From contig CM055892.1 in the NCBI GenBank assembly GCA_029582165.1, positions 8,402,254-8,466,253 of the forward strand: a DNA stretch of 64,000 nucleotides. Direction: 5' to 3'. Positions 35,348 to 47,555 of this stretch are shown here, piece by piece. Both the position numbers and the translations under genes were made by a program. Every line of letters begins with the position of its first letter. The stretch's first letter is position 1. The DNA is from Portulaca oleracea. Taxonomy: Eukaryota; Streptophyta; Magnoliopsida; Caryophyllales; Portulacaceae. The notes beneath the pieces were generated by a model. The model searched no databases and was not told where the DNA came from. It saw nothing but the letters and a program-made list of their open reading frames with translations.

Positions 35348-38300
35348 CTAAATGAGGTTAGCTCTTTTCAGGAACCTTATTGTCCTACAATAGTAGGGCC
35401 ATATTGACTCCACAAAGTCGAGGTACTTCTCAGTTATCCACTCTGCAAATGCCTTCCGCTTCCTTACAGCAACTTCTTTGTAGTTTAGGTTCTTAATATT
35501 AATCACTGGTTGCCAAAATCGAGCATTGATCTCTTCCTTGAGCTTCCCCTCAGCGATAAACTTGTACGTTCTTGAGGAGTATGCTGGCAGGTTTCTTATG
35601 ACCTTAACAGTCTGCTTGAATGAAAAGACATAAAGTGCAATAATCCCACGAAGCAGCTTAACATAGAGAGCCACCATCAGAGGACCAATGATCCATAATG
35701 GAGTCAACTCCCTTGAAACTTCCGCACCATAAACAACATTTACAGCAAGATACAGAGGCATGCTGCATAACATCAAAATAATCACGAAGTTTCATTTGTA
35801 AAACATAAAACTCCAGCTAAGAATGAAGTATATGAAACAATCACGGAAAAATTTTATTAAAAAAAAACACTGCATTATTATGCAAACCAGCCAACGAAAT
35901 AGCTCATCTCCTAGACTTCCTAGCATGTTGGCTCACATGTGTACTATGCCACTCTCCACAATTTGAAAAGTCCCTTTAGGCAATTATTGGCTTTAGCTAA
36001 GTAAACAAGATGCTTCCCTATACTGTCCTTGGCTTCTTATTGTGGGAGTAACAAAAGTCAACCATTACAAACCTATAGGGTCTATCAGAAACAATCTCAG
36101 CAATTCAGGTGTAAAGTAGCCAGCCCCCCCCCCCCCCTTTTTCCGTTTTCCTCAACTAGCCGCAGTCAACTCAAATTAACGATTTCTTACAAGAATTTCA
36201 AGCGAATAAAAATGGTCAAAATTGAACTTATTGGTATATGTTACCATTTAATGAAGTGTAAATAATTTATAATTTTGGTACATCAGTCATAATGTGCAAT
36301 TCACCAAATGACCAAAAAGATTGCATATAAGTCCCTTAGATAAGTGCCACATGATTGTACGCAAACAATGACAAAGCAAAATTTTAGGTTATGCCGAACA
36401 AACTTACATGTGGCCATAAATAATATCATAAGTTGCGAAAAGATGGTCCTTAAGTTAGAGAGCCAGATTTGCCACGGTATCTCAAGGATTTGGGCCTTTA
36501 CCCCGTAAAAGAACAAAACCGCCATCATAGTCATGATGGCTGCAGATTTGTGGAAGCAACACCTTACCAATGTTACACCGGGGATAGCAGCTGTCATGAT
36601 ATAAATTTTATATTTTACAAATCCAATCAAAGTTATGAAATCAAGTAATTCAAACAGATTTCAAAAACCTAACTGGAAATATACTTGATAACACTCCCAT
36701 TTTTATGTTTAAGAGAATAAGGAAAAATTTCTGCAAGTTTTCATATTTCTCAACGTGAATTTGTTAAGAGGATCTATGGTTTTACCTATAATGTTCTAGT
36801 GCAAGTGTAACCTATAGTAGGCCCAAGTAAAACGACATCACAGTATGATTTGAAAAACCCACGTCGCACAGTTTATCCAAAAATTTGACCAGTCCAACTG
36901 TAGAAATGACTGTCTCTGTCCATCCCCAAAATAAAAATAACATAAAATAAAATAAAACACTAGCCAAAGCTAGTGAAGATATTATAAGGGAACCTCATTT
37001 TTTTTCAATACTCCTTCCCTGATTCATCACATTCAATGCTACTCCGTTGCATAGAAGACTACTCTTTAACTACAAGGAGACTTCAACAATGATTTGGCTA
37101 CATCCACAATAGAAAAACTAGCAAAGTTGTATAAGGAGAAGATACTTTTACACATCCTATAGGCTTCTTTAACAAAGGATAACAAAACTATTCCACAAGA
37201 TCAACAACGATTCACTTTGCTTGATTCTCTACTAGTATTCTTTATTGCATAGAAGAAATTGAAGAGGCTGTAACAAAACATCAGTGCAGCGAATATGAAA
37301 TACTTGAGCAGAACGATTATACTTACAAAATCAGCAATGGAACTGTTATTGTAGCATCGAGTCCCATAAAGTAGCAAAAAGCAACCTTCAGAATCCCACT
37401 TCTGCCCTCAGTGCTTACTTCCTTTGGCTCTTGTAAATTATCCAGCTGCGCTGGCCCTTTTGAAATATCTTGCTCAGCTTGGCATGGCCCATCCGTGCGC
37501 AGAACACCCAACCATTTCGAAAATAAACCATGTACACTCAGATATCCAGATTTTGTTTCATCAGACTCGGGAGCACCAGAAACTGCTGTGTCTTGAGCTG
37601 CTGAAGATTCAATCAATGTTTCCTCCCGATCTTGTTGTACAAGTGAAATATTGACTGAGTTTTTGGGCGTAACTGATTTGCTTGGTCCATTCCCCACATC
37701 ATCATTATGGACATTACCTTTGAATGATGATATTTGCAAAGATCGCCCTTTGGCATCGTGGATACATCGAGCAGCTGCCCTGCAGAAAGAAGCGAAACAA
37801 ATATACTCAGAGGACACAGCAAAGCATAGACAGAAACAAGGAACACATAAAACAATTGCAGAGGGCAAACAAAATTTGATTAACGCATGTGTTACACAGA
37901 CACCTAATTACAGAAAAGACCATAAATTTGCCATGAAGGTGGCAGTTTAGCACCATCATTTGCACAGGTATTAGGTGAAATAGTTAAGACATCCTTTTAA
38001 GTCATCAAAGGAAAAGAGTAAATTCTACGATAGATCACTCTGAGCTTTGAACTTTCACATGTAGTTGACAAGTTTAGTACTACACACTTATAAAATGGAG
38101 AATACAAATTAAAATCCAATACCCACTACTTTAAGATATTGAAACAGCAAACCCGTCCTTGCTCTTAGAGGTTTGCAAGAAGACAACATAAACCATTCCC
38201 ACCTAGACGCAAAACCTTGAGGTATTTACTTGAAACAAGATTTCTTGGACATTTAATGCCCATTAACACATAAAGAAGAAGTCTCACAAGAAATGACAAA

Positions 38301-41045
38301 GCTAGAAAGTCAAACCTCACAGGGAAAAATACACTAATAATCACACTTCAATTCATTCAAATCAAGGACTCGCCTGAACTTAAAAAGTCAGTGAAGATTT
38401 GGACCTTAAGCAGAAGATAAACTATCCTTATTTGCACATGATTAGTGTTTTCTCATGGGGATAAGATGTGTGTTTCATGATCATGGATGCTTTTCATCAG
38501 TTTTCTGCTTTTGCCTCTAATCTGCCTGAAAAAGGAGAAATTACATATGTATATTGGAGGTGCCTTAGAAGAAACTTTTGCAAAGCTTAAAGAGAGGAAA
38601 GCCATTATTGGTTCTATTATGGATTGACTCCCCGTTAAGTATTTGGGGGTGTCACTCAGCTCATGTAAACCTTCTACACCTGATTGTTCTCTATCAATTC
38701 CCAAAATGACTCCACAGGTCTCATTAACCAGACACTTAAGCCATACTAGTAAAGGCCAATCGGTGAATTCTTCCTTGCTGGCAATCGCTGTTTACTGATC
38801 TCCAATTTTCATTTTGCATAATGTCAACAATCAAATCAACAAGCTGTGTCTGGATCTGTAGTTGAGACCAAGAAAATCAAATTGGTGCCCAGGAAGCATC
38901 TGTTTGGCAAAGAAATATAATGTCTTGAAGTTGAGGGATGCCTCCACTTGGGATAAATCCACCATTGATAAACATGCTAGGGCAGAAGGCGGTTGCTGAC
39001 AAAACTAATATTTCTAAAGTGGGTCCGAGTGGATCATTGCAATTTAACTTTTGGAGTTACAATTCAAAATACAACAGGTGTTACTGCCCTTCAAAAAGTT
39101 AAATGTAAACTAACAACAAGCTCACAGTTTTTCTAGGAGCTCCTGCATCACAACAAACCAGATGGATGACAGGAAAATGATACAAAAAAATGCTCAATGG
39201 TCTGGTGAGGTCTGGAACAGGAATTCCATGCCAAGTCACAAATTCTATGTTCAGCTTTTTATGCAACGTATTTCTTAAATAAAGACAGATAGCCTAGGAT
39301 GAAGATGTCTACTAATCCAAGAAAAGGAGGATTTTGTCACACCTTCCTTTGAGTGTAGCTACTCTGGGAATATTCTGAATGTTGATGACAGGAATGGCAC
39401 TTAATCAATCATACCGGAGATAGCTTCAGATTTTGGAAACTGGAAGGATGCAAAGAAAATGCATAGGACAATATGAAAACCCAAACTGCTTATTGGGTTA
39501 TACACTGATATTTACAACAGTGCACAATAGCTGGTGAAACAGAGTATCAGATTACGGGTTTGTTCTTTTCAGGGTTATGGGAAGATTGAGAAAAGTAAAG
39601 ACTTGTAAGTTCAAGTAAAAGTTGAAGTGTTTAGAGTTGGAAATATGGGAAGAATGGGAAAACTTGGGTTAGGTGAGGTAAAGGCAGCATTAAACACCCT
39701 TAGAGCAAATTGGCCATAAGATTAAGAAAGGGAGTTTCGAGAAAAACTTGTATCCAAGCGAATCAGGTGTGGAAATTCAATTTTCTGCCTTTGATCTGGC
39801 TGTTGAGGCTTCTGCTTTTTTAAGTTGTAAGTTCACAATGTCCTGCAGTACTTTGGCAATAAAATTCCCGCATTTTCTACTGGTGTGTGTGTGGGGGGGG
39901 GGGGGGGAGAGAGGGAAGAAGTCCAGTGACTTGATCATATAATAACATAAGAGCCAATACACTAGCCAATACTACATGAGTACAAAACCTATTATCCTAC
40001 AGTGTTCTGGTGTCTATTTGCAAATTGGAGATCAGAAAAGGGTGAGAAACACTAGCGAAACTATACAAGAGTCGCAATAGTGACAGATTGACGCACTGCA
40101 AAGCACATGATCAGAAAAACTCCCAAGCTTTACTGATCCGATAATATTAAAGTTAAAAGAAATTGCAAGAGAAGTTCCAATCACCTTCCCAGCAGTGGTT
40201 AATTACGCAACATCAAAACTGGAAATAGGAGAAAGCATTTACCTCAACGATGAACTTTGATTTTGGAAAAGACACCTATCAAACCGTGAGCTCATGCGAA
40301 GCCGAACCACATTTTGCTTTAACCTTATTCCCTTGCTCCATGGCAGTGCCCTCAAGTTAACTGTAGCATAAGAACTCTACAGGAAACATAGAAGCTTGGG
40401 ATGAATGTAACATACATATGCTATAATACACCCACAGCCAAGATCAACAGCTTCAAAAAGGGTGTTGCCTTTGAGTTCAAAGGGCAACTAGAGCATCCAC
40501 TAAATAACCCCCAACCCAGGAAAAAAGAAGAAAATAACAACAATCTCAAATGCAGGGAACGAACCAGTGAAGAAACCAGGAGAAAGCTGGTATGTAATTG
40601 TATGAAAGAGAACATGATGGGAATTCTCCCCACTAAAACAACAAGAAGCTCTATCTGAACAAAACATATCCCCATGCAAAACAAAACAGATATGCTAACA
40701 TCATCTATTCAAGGGTTAAGGTAGTCTGCATCTTGAACTGAAACAAATCAAGAGTGGGATCCACAGTAGATATTTTCTTTGTTTATAAGTATCATCACGA
40801 TATCTCTACAAGCATCACACCTTGATTTAGATAAGATTTTTCATTTATCCGGAAGCTATGTAAATGATTCTAGCATCCACATTACTTTGCTGCAATCAAA
40901 CAGCTAGAGCAATAGAGACACACATAACTTTCAGGTCTAATGCCAAACAATACGGTCAGCTACTTCACTATGAAACTTGATGCAAAAGGTAGCACTGCTG
41001 AGACTCATAGATTGTTACCTGGGTGTGATGGGTCACCAAAACCAT
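35348..41045 (-). CDS. EMB2759: Plastid-targeted membrane protein, EMB2759-like
   Basis: Four coding exons on the minus strand: 41045-41019 (MVLVTHHTQ), 40376-40243, 37779-37327, 35762-35348. They join with GT-AG introns to 1029 nt, 342 residues. The N-terminus (MVLVTHHTQSSYATVNLRAL) is Ser/Arg-rich and acidic-poor like a chloroplast transit peptide. A Ser/Glu-rich, low-complexity middle follows. Then come hydrophobic segments at about residues 184-217 (KVAFCYFMGLDATI, PLLIFMPLYLAVNVVYG) and 223-252 (TPLWIIGPLMVALYVKL, GIIALYVFSF), and a basic C-terminal tail. I recognise it as the family of Arabidopsis EMB2759, needed for embryo development and of unknown biochemical function; the link is from memory of the family. 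An intron in the 5' UTR is likely (acceptor at 41085). It converges with UBE4. No lesions seen. Confidence 0.85.
35763..37326 (-). other. Third coding intron of the EMB2759-like gene
   Basis: Donor GTAAGT at 37326-37321 (minus) and acceptor TATGCAG at 35769-35763. No mobile element or gene recognised; a C-run lies at 36124-36137. Confidence 0.6.
38430..39060 (+). pseudogene. LINE reverse-transcriptase fragment in an intron
   Basis: The plus strand, opposite to the host gene, reads HMYIGGALEETFAKLKERKA, IIGSIMD, a stop, then LPVKYLGVSLSSCKPSTPDC. LP.KYLGV.LSS..L...DC is the region just after the catalytic YADD box in plant L1 LINEs. It is preceded by a degraded MDAFHQFSAFASNLP. It lies in the intron between exons 40243-40376 and 37327-37779. 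Only a scrap of the element remains. Confidence 0.65.
39061..40242. other. Remainder of the second coding intron
   Basis: No gene recognised. A (GT)n plus G-run is at 39884-39907. Confidence 0.45.
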
Positions 41046-42100
41046 CTCATCAAACTGAGCAGTGACTCATTTAACTAGTGCAACCTGCAGACAGAGTTCA
41101 CAAACAACTAAAATTAGAGACCCAATAAAAAACAATAGTCCCCAGAAAGCATGAAAAAAAATGTGTGAAATTCAAAAGACAACTCTACATCAACAGATGA
41201 CAGTGACCAAGTGATCTATGGAAGTATTTCTTGAAGAGTACAACAACCCAAGAGGGTGTAGGATAATATTGCTGAATGGAAATCACTGACATACCCACAG
41301 TAGTTAATCTACGTGCTGGGTAATTCTAGTTTTATTAGATCTGGTCCAGAGCCTCCAGGCAAAAAGAACGGTTCAGGGGCTGGGAAAATACCACCAATGC
41401 ACCCAATACCCATTAATAGGCGTGCGAATCCTATAACCTATTTCACCAATTCCTCATAATTTTCATCCCAGGGGGAAAAGGTAAAGGAAATGTGAGACCT
41501 AACTATCGACAGAAACAGATAACAAATTGAAAACAACTAAAAGAAAGAGCCCAAGTTTTTTTTTTTTTTTTCCGAACAAAACTAGGAGTGAAGTGGGAAG
41601 CAGAAGAAAACTTAAACTTACAAAGATTATGTTGGTGAGAAGAAAGGTAAAAAGCGGACGGAGGAAGATGAAGGCGGGTCTGGAGAGAAACAAAAGGAAG
41701 GCGGAATGGCGAAATCACAGGAGATAAGTTTGAGGGTAACCGGAGGAGCGAGAGAGCAAGAATTTAGAGGGATGATGATGGATGGCACACCAAATGACAG
41801 GGAGAAAAAAAAAAAGAGAAACGAGCCTTTGGGGTGGGGATAAGGTATGTCTTCTTTCACTCCTCCTCATTTTCCCATGTGGGAACCAAACCAAACTCAA
41901 CCCACTCATATTCGAATACTCAAGCGGCTCATTTGGTAAGAGGGAACAGGGGGTTGAGAATGGAAATAAAACAATGAGGAGTAAAATTACTATGTTTATT
42001 TCATGGTAATTAAAAAAAGGAATGGAAATAGGAATGGGAATAAAAGAGGTCTATTTAACTATCTCCACCAATCTATTACCACGGAGTGTGGTAATAGACA
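41046..42100 (-). promoter_or_regulatory. 5' UTR exons, leader intron and upstream region of the EMB2759-like gene
   Basis: 41046-41084 is a non-coding exon segment ending at the start codon, preceded by a CTGCAG acceptor at 41090-41085. The first leader exon is probably within 41500-41850, where the minus strand is CT-rich. No clear TATA box. The exact start of transcription cannot be read from the sequence. Confidence 0.4.
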
Positions 42101-42730
42101 TTGAAAATTCGTCAGTCACTATTAAGTATCCAAACTATCTCTATTTAAAAAAATAAAAACTCACATTTATTCATTCCTTTTATTTATATGAAATAAAAAC
42201 TCACATTTGTTGTCAATCTTGTTGGATACCGCCACCTAAACATGGTGTTACTTTTGCTTATATTAATTAAATATTATTGTTATTGCGTATCCTTCAGTTG
42301 AAATAATACCAATGCAGTAGGGTTTTGGCATTTTCCTTCTATTAATTAAATATTAGTTATAGTTAATATATTAATAAACCCTCATGTGTCTCTCTCTGTG
42401 TATATATATAGCGACAACTTGAGTTATTGAATCTAATGACAGTCGTCAACAATTGGTCTATCATGTTGATTTATTGAATCATTCATACTTTGAGCGTTTA
42501 TATACTTGTTTTTAATTTTTAATTCATATTTGATGCTTAATTAATTTTTATTAAAATATTTATGAACTTATTTTTTAAATTTTTATTCTTATGGTAATTG
42601 ATTTTCTAGAAGTAAATGTGTGTCATTTATGGTCTTTCATCCATTTCAATTTATTAAAACATTCATAAATTAATAAAATGGTATTTTAGTTAAAGTGTAT
42701 TTATTCTCAACCCTATTCTCAATTTGAATT
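42101..42730. other. AT-rich intergenic DNA
   Basis: No gene. GGGTTGAGAATGG-like motifs at about 41950 and, inverted, at about 42710 might be the ends of a degenerate MITE, but the match is short. Confidence 0.35.
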
Positions 42731-44386
42731 ACCACAAAACAAACAAGAAAGTTGGTAATTCATAAAGACCAATGCAGGCAAGCTCTTCAAGGATGGGCCA
42801 GTAATTATTTCGAAATAATAACCAAGGACATCAGGGACATACAAAGCCAACTTGACAATGGCGCTAACAAGACGGAAAGGAAGGCCCTCCTCAACAAGCT
42901 AAAAGATCTTCAAAAGAAAGAAGAAATTATGTGGTGGCAGCGAGCCAAGCGAGATTACCTGACTTATGGAGACCGGAACTCCAAATGGTTTCATCAGAAT
43001 TCGTCCGCTCGAAGGAAAACAAACACTATCAGCTAGTTGAGAGATTCAGATGGCAAAGTCTATACCTCAAACAAAGAGATTGTAAATTTATTCGTTGAGC
43101 ACTATGTTCACGTCAGATGGTGCTCAGGAGATGGATGAAGTATTACTTTGTGTGCCTCCTAAAGTAACCGAGACAATGAACGCAGTCCTTTCAAGGCCTT
43201 ACACTCATGAAGAAGTTAGAGAGGCAGTGTTCCAAATGCACCCTGGGAAGTCCCGGGGACCGGATGGCTTCAACCCGGGTTTCTACCAACACTGCTGGCA
43301 AACTGTCGGCCCGGACGTCTCAATTGCCATTATCAAATTGCTCCAAGGAGGACCGTTCCCAGAAGGCATCAACCATACCATAGTCACATTAATACCAAAA
43401 ACCAAGCATCCTAATTCGGTCGTAGACTTTAGACCAATTAGCTTGGCCAACGTATTCATTAAGATCGCCACAAAGGTCCTCTCCAATAGACTCAAAATAA
43501 TCATGCCCGATATTATCTGAGAAGAGCAAAGTGGTTTTATCAAAGGGAGACTCATCAGTGACAATATCCTTGTAGCGTATGAGGCGTTCCACTACATCCA
43601 CTGCTACACCAGACAAAGCGGACCAATGTCTATTAAACTCGATATGAAGAAAGCGTTTGATAGAGTAGAGCGGCACTTTTTGATAGGCATCATGCACCGA
43701 CTGGGATTCAACCAAGAATGGATACACACAGTGATGCGTTTCGTGGAATCCCCGACATTCTCTTTCATTATCAACGGCAACCCAAGTGGATTTTTGACAC
43801 CGTCCCATGATCTTCGCCAAGGTGATCCACTCTCATCATTTATTTTTATTATTGTAACTGAAGATTTGTCGACTCTTTTCAAAACATTGTGCAATTGGGC
43901 TCGCTTCAAGGAATCCAAGTCTGTAGAGGGGCGCTCATTGTTTCTCATCTCCTCTTTGCAAATGACACAATTCTGTTCTGCAAAGCGACTGAAGACCAAG
44001 ATAGGAAGGTGAAAAATCTTTTGACAACTAGAGAGGGTCTTGGGGCAACAAGTGAACTGTAGCAAGACTGATGTGGTCTTCCACAAATCAGCCCCTACCG
44101 AGAGACGTCAAGCCATCATGGATATTCTTGAAATCTTGGAAGTACTGTCTCACAAAAAGTATCTCGGCCTGCCCACTTATGTCGGCAAATCAAAGTACAA
44201 AGATCTAGTAATGATCAAAGACATCGTGACAAAAAAGACTTAGTAACTAGGATGACTGTTTCCTATCTTGGGCGGGCAGTGAGGTGGTTATCAAAGCAGT
44301 TGCCTAGGCTTTACCGGTCGACGCCATGAGCATCTTCAAGTTGCCAACCTCGCTGTGTAAGGACATCCAAAAGCTAGTTTGGAGGT
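42731..44386 (+). pseudogene. LINE ORF2, reverse-transcriptase half (left part of a split LINE)
   Basis: Contains the run-in (QRAKRDYLTYGDRNSKWFHQ) and the RT motifs in order: KSRGPDGFNPGFYQHCW, NHTIVTLIPKTKHP with FRPISLANVF, EEQSGFIKGRLISDN, LDMKKAFDRVE, LRQGDPLSS, LLFANDTILFCKA (the YADD box reads FAND) and KKYLGLPTYVGKS. A TGA interrupts just before EEQSG at 43518-43520, and frameshifts occur near 43090, 43925 and 44250. The reading continues after a 13.25-kb insertion at 57641, so this is one LINE cut in two. EN domain and ORF1 are not seen upstream. Confidence 0.88.
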
Positions 44387-45101
44387 TGTAAACACAAATT
44401 TCTAATCTAATCTAAAATAAATAAAGAAAGGAAATTGAGAAATAAATTAATCTATATTAATATATTAAAACAAAACCATACTTCCTCACAAAATGACACG
44501 TGTCATTAATCTATAACAACCTATACCTTTAGATGACGCTGCAATTCCAAATTATTACTATTTATGAGTTACAAGAACAATAGTGTCAATTACTATTGGA
44601 GTAAATATATGCTTATGACAATTAGAATATACTGAAGAGCGAAGACCCTTCAACTCCCCAAAACTTCAAAGGGGACCCTTCAATTTTGCACGCCACTCAA
44701 TGCCCTCATCTTACAACAAAATGATTCCAAAAATTAACTTAATTACTCCTATTAAATATACAATTTGGTAAATGGTAACTGAAATCAATAATAATTAAAT
44801 AATATTTCAGTTATAGAAAAATTAATATATTTAATCTCACATTATCTCATCACAGTTGACAAAAGTATATATCGGAAGCAACGCTATTCCGATGTCTTAC
44901 TACTATATTGCATCCACTTATAATCTTCATTTCTTAAAGTTCCAGTACATGGCATTTGCAATTTATATTCAATCTTAATTTTTAACAGCCAAAACTACAT
45001 TTGCGACTACACACAAATTATCACTTTTCACCATCCGTCTTTGATTTCAAGTTGTCAGGTATTATATTCTTATCATTCAATCTTATGAGCTTATTTATGT
45101 A

Positions 45102-45337
45102 CTCGCTCCGTTATCTTTTATTTATCATTCACACTTTTTGAAATCCATTTTTAATCAACAATTTCACATATAATATTTTTATAAAAAAATACAATATTAT
45201 ACTTTTTTAATAGTATTTTTTATTACGAATATAATGACATCAATTTTATTTGATGAATTATTATACAAATTAAGATATTAGTGGTCAAAATTTTTGACAC
45301 AATTATCTATGTGACACTTAAATAAAAACGGAGGTAG
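45102..45337. mobile_element. Stowaway-like MITE within the Helitron
   Basis: Left end CTCGCTCCGTTATC and right end AAAAACGGAGGTAG, with TA at 45100-45101 and 45338-45339. AT-rich and non-coding. Confidence 0.75.
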
Positions 45338-45554
45338 TACCATATATATGCTTATTTACTTTCACATTAGACAGATAAGCTTCTTTAACTTAGCAATTCA
45401 TCATCTTTTCATAAAAAAAAAATATATTTATTAGTTAGTTAGTCTTTTCTTCCACCAAAATTTATTATTGTAATATATCAATCCCACTATAAAAAGTAGA
45501 TTAAAGTAAAATTTAATAGATATTCAAGTGTACAACTCTTATAGAAAAACCTAT

Positions 45555-45650
45555 ATTATTGTTTTATGTTTTTTTTCAATAATTGTAAAAAGAAAAAAAT
45601 TATTATTAACGTTACGATAAAAAATGTAATTAATATCTCTTTGTCAAACC
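45555..45650 (+). repeat. Direct repeat copy 1 within the Helitron region
   Basis: About 95 bp (ATTGTTTTATGTTTTTTTTC...AAAAAGAAAAAAATTATTAT...CTCTTTGT) also present at 51148-51243 with modest divergence. The two copies bracket the 5.4-kb captured-gene core. Confidence 0.75.
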
Positions 45651-47555
45651 TCATCTTAAAAGCGCTTAAGCCCTGAATGTCCCAAATGTTGATTGCCATT
45701 TATGCCCTTGCAATTACACATTATTATCTTTCCCTATTGCACCATTGCCATTACCTCTTTCTCTATTACCCCTACAATTAAACCCTAATTTGGTAAATAT
45801 ATTCTTGGTCCCTCAATCCTTCATCCTACGCTCCTTTTCTCACTCCAATCATGCCTTTCTCTAGACGCCATTGTCATCAGGGTTTTCTGCTGCTTCTCCA
45901 GATGACATTCACGTCTAGACTCTCTCTTCAACTCTTCCGCTCCCTCTCATTCTGTGTTCTCCAACAATTTGATCTCGCAAAGCCCAATTGAAATGGAGAA
46001 CATTCACAATACAAATAGATCAGGTATGATATCGTCTAATTTTGTTGTTGCATGTCGAATTTTGGGTACGATTAGATATATGTGCATACCAAATTATGGT
46101 TGCATATTTCCGTCTGTTGTCATTTTTTGATTGTTGACATTACCTCCTGTCATTCTTCTCATTAGGGTTTCACTTAAGCAAGCATTGGAACAAAATCTAA
46201 TTCAAGCTTCCTGCTTTGCATCATCACAATAACGTCAGAACTGAATAAATTTTCAATCTTTTTGTATTTGGGGCAAGTTTGATGTTATCTGTTTTTAGTT
46301 AATTGGCTGATCTTACCGGAGTTTCATCTGAGTTTCGAATAAGTGTATAGTTTGATCTGGGTATTTTCTGAGAAGTAAAGCTACGAAGAAGCCGACAGGC
46401 CTCGAAAGGAAGTCCTGACATTTGAACATCCGTTTTATTATTTTCCCTATTTCGAGTTCTTCCTGATATTTTAGTGCTCACTAAGTGTTTGATGAAATGC
46501 TCTACGGAACTGAGCCTATTTTTCCTATTCCGAGTCATTCCTGACATTTGAGCATCCATTTTGGCCCCTGTTGAACATTGTACACCCACTTTATACCATG
46601 AATATAGTATCTAAAGCCTCCTGTGAAAACTGTAAAAAGAAATATTTAAAAAAAGAGTTATCGCATGATACTCCCAAGTCTCATGTGCTTAGAACTGTTG
46701 AAAAAACATGAAGTTTTATATCCTGAAAAACAGGATAAAAAATGGCAGGGAGTACGTTTGAACTTTGGATCAGAAAGCTTGGATATGCATGTCAGGCTTC
46801 GAATTGAAATATCAATTAATCTAGGCATGAACTTTAGAATAGAAAACTTAGAACAGATAACACTATTTTATGACAATTAAATGACATTCTTCATACCAAG
46901 GGATGTATGACCATTAATGCAATAGACTCTCATTGAGATTAGTGGTTTCTGTAACTCACATGTTAATTGCATTATCAAAGAATTCGCAAATCCACAACAA
47001 CCCATATTTTCATTCCAAACAAATCATGACCCTTTGTCATAAAAAATAAGATGGTAAATAAAAGAATGATTGTTACTATGGCATATTGATATATCATTAT
47101 CAAGCTTGACCACCAAAAGTGACACCTCTAAATGAATTACCTTTATCCCACTTATAGAACAGGGTATGGTTCAGTTAGAATGCCTTTAGGCTATGACATT
47201 ATTAACATGTATTTGAACCTTCCTATGTGATAAATTCTCATTTTATATGTCTCTTGATAGAATTTTCATATAGGATCATGATGTAGGTTTGCTATTGATA
47301 CTTATTTGTAGGTTGAGTTTTCTTGAGGTGGAGGACAATAGATTGTCTAAGAAGTCATACATCTTTAAGTTATTGTTTAGAGCTTTAATAACATGTGGGT
47401 AATATAGCTTATATCGTATGTGATTTATTATTCAACAATTTGATAGTCAGTATGAAAAGTTTGATGTCCCCATATTCCTTGAAAGTCGATCATTCATGTG
47501 TCTAGCTAACCAAAGATAGCTTCCTAACTCTTTGTTATATATGATTGTGTGGTCA

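Noticed and set aside
41930..42750. Possible TIR element around GGGTTGAGAATGG motifs
   Set aside because: The inverted match is under 20 bp and no target duplication could be found.
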